Assembly: GCA_946811695.1 (NCBI GenBank)
Contig: OX328124.1
Span: forward strand, 87,200,030 to 87,264,029
Direction of reading: 5' to 3'
From: Gonocerus acuteangulatus
Lineage: Eukaryota > Arthropoda > Insecta > Hemiptera > Coreidae
DNA: 64,000 bases
The notes below the pieces were generated by a model. The model saw only the letters and a program-made list of their open reading frames with translations. It was not told where the DNA came from and ran no database searches. The position numbers and the translations under genes were made by a program. This document shows positions 57,552-64,000 of the stretch, piece by piece (positions within the stretch are counted from its first letter, which is position 1; every line of letters starts with the position of its first letter).

Positions 57552-57790
57552 GTCGGATATTTATATAGAAAGGATTTCGGAAAATATTAGAAAAACTATT
57601 TTATTAACAGACATGAACAGGTTCAGGAATTTCATAAATTTTCTTAAATATTTAGAGACTGGATGGAAATTGTAGTAAGTTGACAGTAATGATTCAATAT
57701 TTCCTGCAAATTTCGTTCTGAAGTAATTTTCGATGAGGCGATCTCATTCGGAGAAGTCATGCTTCAAATTAGAATATGTCTAATAGAAGA

Positions 57791-58530
57791 GATATTTTAT
57801 TCATACCCGCTGGCCAAAAATCAGGAAGCTCACGAATTTCTTTACTCGCTGGCTTATACATTCTTCACTCGTTCTCTTTTCTATCAAAACATGTATAAAA
57901 CACATTTCAAGTTTATTATGAAAATCCATTTATTTTTTCTGGTCGCGGTTATTATGATTTTTGAAAACGAAGTGTTACGGGAATAATGTTATAAATATTC
58001 TCTTTTGAATCCTAGGAGGAGAGATAATTTTCTTTGGTTCTCATTTTAAGAATTGTGAATAATGCTTACCATTTTTCTATATAATATGTTTAAAAATAAT
58101 TTGAAAAATTAAATTATTCACTGTGTGACGTTAATGCCTCCTAGTCTAATGTCAATTATGGTGTGACATTTTGAACAAGTTTAACAGACAAATTGGAGTG
58201 TCGACTGGACTTAACAAGCCCAGGTTCCTGCCACCCATTAATGGGGATAAGTTATTCAAGATCGAAAGTGTCGGAAGCACTTAAATCGGCTCTTCTCGAC
58301 GTCACAAGACAATCGTTTTTTTATTTAGTTTTTTTTATTGTAGTGGATATGTAAGATAATCTCTGAAGAGAATTTTATAATCGTGTATGGGTACTTTGAG
58401 ATCAAGAAGTTTATGTATTTATTATCGATCTAAATTACACGTTTGACGTTTTCGTGGCTCTTGATCGAGTATCATTGACTGAAATTACTTATACGTTGTT
58501 ATGAAATGTAAACGAGGATGAAAATTATGT
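57791..58530. other. No gene recognised
   Basis: AT-rich DNA. A 75-codon plus frame at 57759-57986 overlaps Helentron-like sequence and shows no family signature. Confidence 0.35.
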
Positions 58531-58531
58531 G

Positions 58532-58669
58532 TTTTAGCGCGGTTCCTCCCTCCCCCATAGGGAGGAACCCCGCTTATAAGGTTGATACAATGAAACAATC
58601 CGGAAGTGCCGACTAGAAAATTTCGCGTTTCAGAACCCCTAGAGACCGAAAATAACGGTGCTTCAAATT

Positions 58670-58732
<63 letters not shown>

Positions 58733-59628
58733 TTGTCTGTTCGCTCATTTCTGGCTTCCCTAATGGTCCGATTGTGATGAAATTTGGTACAAAAATCCGT
58801 CTTCCAATTTGAAAGGTCAAGTTCGTTAACCAGCAGAATCCGCCCACTGGAAGATGGCGTTTGGGGCGAAATTCGCGCATAAAAAATCGTAACGCTTACG
58901 TTTTTGAGTTCATAAGCTTGTAAGTACTCGATTTATAGGCTTCTTGGGCTAGGAAAACGAATGAAACCATTTTCAAGGCGATAGCTTTAACGGATTTCGA
59001 GAAAATTGGAAAAATAGTTTTTGAATACCGTTTTTGGTTTGGGTACTTAGAATCATGGGATTCAGTTGAAACATTTTCTGCATGTTCTACTTTCATTAAA
59101 ACTAATATGTTGAAATTTTTGTTTCGTTTGGAGTTAAGGAAGGGTTAGAATAAAATATTTTATTAACAGACATAAAAAATTTTGGTAACTTTGTATACTT
59201 TCCTTAATATTTCGAAAAAGGTTGAGAATCTTGCGAAACGTAAGATCACCATTAGAAAGATGACTAAATGCTCTACAAAAATGGTTCTAATGAAAGTTTT
59301 GATTAGGCGATGTCAATCGGAGAAATAAGTGCTTAAACCTTTAAAGTAATTGATTTCGCTTTTTCGAACTGTTCTTTTTGTCTTTGATTTTGGTACTTAG
59401 AATTATGGGATTCAGTTGAAACATTTTCTGCATGTTCGAATTTCATCAATACTAATATGTTCAAATTTTGGTTACGTTTGGAGAAAAGAAAGGGTTAGAA
59501 TAAAATATTTTATTAACAGACAAGAAAAGTTTTGGTAACTTTGTATACTTTCGTTAGTATCTCGAAAAACGTTGACAATCTTGTGAAGCAGAAGGTTACC
59601 ATTCGAAAGCTTACTAAATGCTCTACAA
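58532..59628 (-). mobile_element. Helentron-like element, near full length, 5' end lost
   Basis: 3' terminus TTTTAGCGCGGTTCCTCCCT and its hairpin at 58532-58575, TAACGGTGCTTCAAATTTG, (TA)n at 58673-58730, then the core and two 350-bp-type units. It stops at 59628, where a plus-strand 5' terminus of another copy begins. Confidence 0.75.
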
Positions 59629-59629
59629 A

Positions 59630-59923
59630 AAAAAGTCCGACTCGCAGGAACTGCAGCATCTTAGCGCGGTTCCGTTCATGTCCCTAGTGCCATTTGATAA
59701 GCTTAGAAAAGAAATAAACTTATTTTTTTTATATATCTCGTGAAAATTGTCAAAATCCTCTCGAACATCTCGAATAAAAGTGATATTAAGGCGTCAGGGA
59801 CACCGACAGTAGCTAACTTTTACACAGAAGCGGAAATTACAGAATCTGGCTCTCATTCTAAAGCAAAGCTCTATTAATCAATACAAAATATGCCTAATAA
59901 AGCCTTTCTAGTGGATACAGAAG
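59630..59923 (+). mobile_element. 5' end of a further Helentron-like copy
   Basis: AAAGTCCGACTCGCAGGAAC and TTAGCGCGGTTCCGTTCATG at 59632-59680 give the 5' terminus. The following part (GACAGTAGCTAAC, ACACAGAAGCGGA near 59803) matches the copy at 35.5-36.1 kb. It probably continues beyond the hAT MITE and may connect with the core at 62.6-64 kb. Confidence 0.65.
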
Positions 59924-60175
59924 CATGGGCGTATATGAGGTGGGGCTGAGGGGGCTGCAGCCCCCCCCGAAATTTTGAATTGATGATAAAAACTTCTCGT
60001 AAAACCCTTAAAAATAAATTAAATAAGATCACTTAGTTCATAAAACATATTTTATTTTACGTGTAATAGCGTTTTAGTTGCCTAAAACTATTCCAAGCTC
60101 TAAATATTTAGTATTCCATACCCTGGAAATGGTCTCAGCCCCCCCCCCCCGAAATTGTTTTTATATACGCCCATG
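59924..60175. mobile_element. hAT-type MITE (copy 2) with perfect 8-bp duplication
   Basis: Ends CATGGGCGTATAT and ATATACGCCCATG; TACAGAAG on both sides (59916-59923 and 60176-60183). The subterminal poly-G/C with GCTGCAGCCCCCCCC is as in copy 1 (37085-37353). Confidence 0.88.
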
Positions 60176-60183
60176 TACAGAAG

Positions 60184-60595
60184 GATCAAGAAGAAGTACA
60201 CAAGATTGAGTAGAATACCCTGCCTAATATAGCCTATATAGAATAATATGCCGAATAAAACCTATCTAGTTAATACACAAGGACAAATAAAAGTCTTGAC
60301 GAATAACAAGTCAAAAAAAAAACTTTATTTAACAAAATAAAACAAAGTTTAGTTGCCCAACTACAATAGAATAATATACCTAATTAAGTCTATAGAGTAG
60401 ATACAAATGGACCAAAAACAAGTCTTGTGGAATATTGTTTTTTTTCTAATTAAATACTTTTTATCAATATTTAGTATATAACCTTTGTTGAAAACTATTA
60501 ATTGCTAATTGATGAATCGGTTTACAACTAAGTAGTCTTTATGAATATTTAGTATATAACCTATGTTTGGATCTGTGTTTTTGGGGTGCTCTCCG
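60184..60595. repeat. Degenerate short tandem units
   Basis: Variants of GAATAATATGCC.AATAAA and CCTATCTAGT recur at 59880, 60225, 60370 and 62515. ATTTAGTATATAACCT.TGTT occurs at 60470 and 60546. No gene. Confidence 0.45.
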
Positions 60596-60775
60596 CCAAG
60601 GCTTTGTATTTGTGTCGGCAGATACCTGGGGTATATTTACAGCTCTTGAGGATTAACTCTTAGCAGGTAAATTTCCTGCGGACCTTCTGCTTCTACGGGC
60701 ATTGAACCGCCATATTCGCTCATAGTATCTAACCGTTGTGAAGTTTATTTTTTGGATTTAGGACTTAATATACAT
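60596..60775 (+). repeat. 180-bp direct repeat, copy 1
   Basis: From CCAAGGCTTTGTATTTGTGT to GGACTTAATATACATA. Identical by eye to 62191-62370. It does not start TG or end CA, so it is not an obvious LTR. Confidence 0.75.
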
Positions 60776-60803
60776 AAGTATATATAGGGTTTAGGACTTA
60801 ACC

Positions 60804-61250
60804 CTTTCCGTGCTATAAACGAATATATTCGTTCTCTAAAAAAATGCTCTGAGTGCGAAGCACGAATATATTCGTGCAGCCGGGACATTCCTCAGAGTGC
60901 GACATACGAATATATTCGTTTTCATATTCTTTGTATAATCTCTGCTTCCAGAAAGCCCAGAGATCTCTTGTATCACGCTGTACAACTAGTCTAGTTACTT
61001 AGCTATCCGTTAGATAGCAGAAGAATGTCTTTACGTGTGTTTTTCCCGGTTTTATTGTGAGTGGAAGCTAACTTTATCTCGAGCGGAGTGTCCTAGACCA
61101 CCTGAAGGGTCCATTATAACCAATTCAGACTGTACCAAGGCGGCTACCTGCAGGGGTTGCGTTGTTATTTCTATTGTTTGCAGACACTTTACTAAAATTT
61201 GCTAAACCTTTTCCCACCTTTAGGCTAAATTAGGTGTGGGGAAATATGGC
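60804..61250 (+). mobile_element. Possible piggyBac-like terminus with three CGAATATATTCG palindromes
   Basis: TTAA (60800-60803) is followed by CCCTTTCCGTGC, the form of a piggyBac-like end. The 12-bp palindrome CGAATATATTCG occurs at 60822, 60863 and 60907, each in a different context. The opposite terminus was not found in the window. Confidence 0.45.
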
Positions 61251-61430
61251 CCTAACAAATATTTCTCAGTACTAGTTTTGGTTTATTATTTATTTTTATA
61301 TTTATATGTTTATTATTAATATTTTTGTTATATACCTACTATTTATTTCTAATTCATTACTTTATTATTATATTACTATTTACTAATTAATAGTAATTAA
61401 TATACTACTTATTTTTTTTATTATTATTTT

Positions 61431-61468
61431 TTTACGGCGCATCTACATGTAGGTCATTAGCGCCTATA
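61431..61468 (-). mobile_element. Tail fragment of SINE
   Basis: TTTTTTTACGGCGCATCTAC and GGTCATTAGCGCC match the common SINE tail; no head follows. Confidence 0.6.
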
Positions 61469-61469
61469 C

Positions 61470-62190
61470 TACTTATTATAAATAAATTTGTTTTTAAAAT
61501 AAATACAAAACACAAATTTTAAAAAAGTGTTGTTTTTTTTCTAGCAAGTAATTATTGGACGTAACCAGTTTTATGAGTTGCATATAAAAATAAAATGATT
61601 AGTTTTTAGTAAAAAAAGACCCAGTTATTTACTAAATAATTACTTATTGTACATAACTGTACAGATTGTAAATTATCAATAAAGATCAATCAATATTTTA
61701 AAAAAATTACTAAATAAATTGAAGAATCATAACAATGATATAAATCATAAAATGGGTAAAATGAAGAGAAGAGAAAGTGTTATCATGAATATTTTGATAA
61801 AAGGGTGCATTCATACTAACAAGGCTAATAGTGCTAAATTTAAAACTAAAATATTTCGGAAACAATTGAAATATTATTTTAGAAACTGTTTATTTATTAA
61901 TTTTAATAAGAAACTTGTTATAATAATTGAAAAGGTCATACTAAAGTACACACAATTAATGAAATTAGCATCTTAAATTACAACAAAACAAGCAATTTTG
62001 CATGTCCCCTGTTATATATCTACGTAATAAGAGCGACCCAAGGCGGGAGCTCTGACTGAGTATAGTCTTGTTCCAAACCAAAGTCGCACGCGGAGGGTGG
62101 AAAATAGGCTAGCACTGGGGGTAGCATCAGCTCTCAAAGCTCGTAGCACCCGGCGGTCGGTCCCTCTCAGATCCGTTAGCATTCTAAGGG
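61470..62190. other. No gene recognised
   Basis: An AT-rich stretch with an unremarkable 85-codon Lys/Asn-rich frame (61719-61976). It is followed by a GC-richer stretch (62030-62190) that may be a remnant of a coding transposon but matches no family I can name. Confidence 0.3.
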
Positions 62191-62370
62191 CCAAGGCTTT
62201 GTATTTGTGTCGGCAGATACCTGGGGTATATTTACAGCTCTTGAGGATTAACTCTTAGCAGGTAAATTTCCTGCGGACCTTCTGCTTCTACGGGCATTGA
62301 ACCGCCATATTCGCTCATAGTATCTAACCGTTGTGAAGTTTATTTTTTGGATTTAGGACTTAATATACAT
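62191..62370 (+). repeat. 180-bp direct repeat, copy 2
   Basis: Identical by eye to 60596-60775, 1595 bp apart. Confidence 0.75.
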
Positions 62371-62599
62371 ATGTAGACTAAATCATAGCAAGAAGTAATC
62401 CTCCGTCGTCGGTTCTTAACTATGTAGACTCGCTAATGTTATCCAGTCTTAGATACATCGTATTTAAAATCCACAGCAAAAACACGACATTTGCTGAATA
62501 AAACTTATATAGAATAATATGCAAAATAAAGCCTATCTAGTGGATAAAAATAGACGAAAAAAGCCGTTCGTGGTGGTAGAAAATCTTAAAAGTATTTCG

Positions 62600-64000
62600 C
62601 TCAGAAATCTCCGAAATATTGTCACTAATTTTACGTATCCTGTTTTATAGCCAAATAGATTTATATTCTATAATCAATAAGAAAACCCTACTAACAATAA
62701 AAAACTATGGGTAACAGATGAAAATAGGGAATACCAAGAATAATTCTAAAGAACGAAATCAACACCAGTACTGTAATCTAGATATTCATACGGCATCTTC
62801 GAATTCTAACAAACAAAATATTGATTCTAATTATACGTATCCTGTTTTATTGACAAATACATTTGACTACTATAAGCAATTAAAAACACTAGGGAATATG
62901 CCAAAGAACTTGGAATAGGAGCCTCGACAGTTTCAAGACATTTGAAGGAAATCGACAAATCCAAAACTGACATTTCATACGGTACAGCCTGATATATTTT
63001 TAACAATGAATTGCTTTTCTTATTTTAATTAATCTGTTTTATTGTCAAATACATTATCCTACTATAACCAATGAAAAAACAACAAGGGATAAAAACAAAC
63101 AAGAAGAACCGTTCGAATAAACGAAATCAATTACTTCAAAGTTTAAGCACTTATTTCTCCGATTGACATAGCCTAATCAAAAATTGTTTCAGAATCTTTT
63201 TTGTAGAACATTTAGTAAGCTTTCGCATGGTAACCCTCCGTTTACCAATATTCCTAACCGTCTTCGAGATATCAGGGAATGTATACAAAGTTACCAAAAC
63301 TTTTCTTGTCTGTTAATAAAATATTTTATTCTAACCCTTTCTTTTCTCCAAACGTAACCAAAATTTGAACATATTAGTGTTGATGAAATTCGAACATGCA
63401 GAAAATGTTTCAACTGAATCCCATAATTCTAAGTACCAAAATCAAAGACAAAAAGAACAGTTCGAAAAAGCGAAATCAATTACTTTAAAGGTTTAAGCAC
63501 TTATTTCTCCGATTGACATCGCCTAATCAAAACTTTCATTAGAACCATTTTTGTAGAGCATTTAGTCATCTTTCTAATGGTGATCTTACGTTTCGCAAGA
63601 TTCTCAACCTTTTTCGAAATATTAAGGAAAGTATACAAAGTTACCAAAATTTTTTATGTCTGTTAATAAAATATTTTATTCTAACCCTTCCTTAACTCCA
63701 AACGAAACAAAAATTTCAACATATTAGTTTTAATGAAAGTAGAACATGCAGAAAATGTTTCAACTGAATCCCATGTTTCTAAGTACCCAAACCAAAAACG
63801 GTATTCAAAAACTATTTTTCCAATTTTCTCGAAATCCGTTAAAGCTATCGCCTTGAAAATGGTTTCATTCGTTTTCCTAGCCCAAGAAGCCTATAAAACG
63901 AGTACTTACAAGCTTATGAACTCAAAAACGTAAGCGTTACGATTTTTTTTGCGCGAATTTCGCCCCAAACGCCATCTTCCAGTGGGCGGATTTTTGCTGG
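62600..64000 (+). mobile_element. Helentron-like core with tandem units, running off the right edge
   Basis: TACGTATCCTGTTTTATNGNCAAAT-type units at 62632 and 62836 lead into the family's ATCTGTTTTATTGTCAAATA block at 63030. Two 350-bp-type units follow (landmarks GAACCGTTCG at 63106 and GAACAGTTCG at 63456), then AAACGAGTACTTACAAGCTT at 63895. The (TA)n and 3' hairpin would lie beyond the edge. Confidence 0.7.

Larger units (their letters stand above)
52219..57790 (-). mobile_element. Helentron-like element split by a Ty3/gypsy element
   Basis: 3' terminus TTTTAGTGCGTTCACTC at 52219, the GGGATTCCG region, GACAATAACAGTGGTTCAAA at 52318 and (TA)n at 52347-52413. The tract continues at 57488-57548 after the retrotransposon, and core homology resumes (TTTTATTAACAGACATGAA at 57599; GAGGCGATCTCATTCGGAGA at 57735). 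The 5' terminus was not found. Confidence 0.6.

Noticed and set aside
60596..62370. LTR retrotransposon
   Set aside because: The direct repeats lack TG/CA ends, and no gag or pol, primer site or polypurine tract is between them.

Overview
The window looks like nuclear DNA from an AT-rich, transposon-dense arthropod genome, most likely an insect. The evidence is a gene tail with the arthropod gustatory-receptor C-terminal signature, an intron-containing gene for a mitochondrial rRNA methyltransferase, and a repeat landscape of piggyBac, hAT, Harbinger, mariner, Helitron, Ty3/gypsy, non-LTR elements, tRNA-derived SINEs and 5S-rRNA-derived SINEs. No species can be named from the sequence alone.

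Only two host genes are supported. (1) The last three exons of a gustatory-receptor-like gene (5541-6674, +), joined by three phase-0 junctions and ending in the CYLVILLQFS tail. (2) A complete four-exon MRM3/RNMTL1-type SPOUT methyltransferase (10686-18607, +; 338 codons). Its last intron is a GC-AG intron of about 5.8 kb that holds a 5'-truncated LINE with a 32-bp target duplication, a tRNA-derived SINE with a 12-bp target duplication, and a 1.6-kb Helentron-like element.

The rest is nested mobile DNA. 1-3.4 kb: a piggyBac-like element, open at the left edge, inserted at TTAA into a decayed LINE. 4.4-5.1 kb: an inverted-repeat element with a hammerhead-like motif. 7-10 kb: small inverted-repeat elements. 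19-32 kb: a multi-layer nest in which one Helentron-like copy (21986-29431, minus) is split by a long-inverted-repeat element, a 3.4-kb hAT-like element (itself carrying another Helentron-like copy, a canonical Helitron and a SINE) and an element with an 8-bp target duplication. 32-35 kb: a 2.5-kb inverted-repeat element with a SINE in one arm. 35-52 kb: Helentron-like copies, hAT and Harbinger derivatives, foldback elements, a mariner remnant and 5S-derived SINEs. 52.4-57.5 kb: a structurally complete Ty3/gypsy element (minus strand) with LTRs identical by eye, inserted into a (TA)n tract of another Helentron-like copy. 58.5-64 kb: more Helentron-like copies with nested insertions.

The strongest candidate for something undescribed is the dominant repeat family. 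It has a 5' end AAAGTCCGA..., subterminal inverted repeats around TTAGCGCGGTTCC, internal tandem repeats of about 350 bp, a (TA)n tract, and a 3' GC-rich hairpin ending in CGCTAAA. This is DINE-1/HINE architecture. Its (TA)n tract repeatedly serves as a landing pad for other transposons. A second candidate is a set of SINEs that mix and match tRNA heads, 5S heads, a common middle and two tails.
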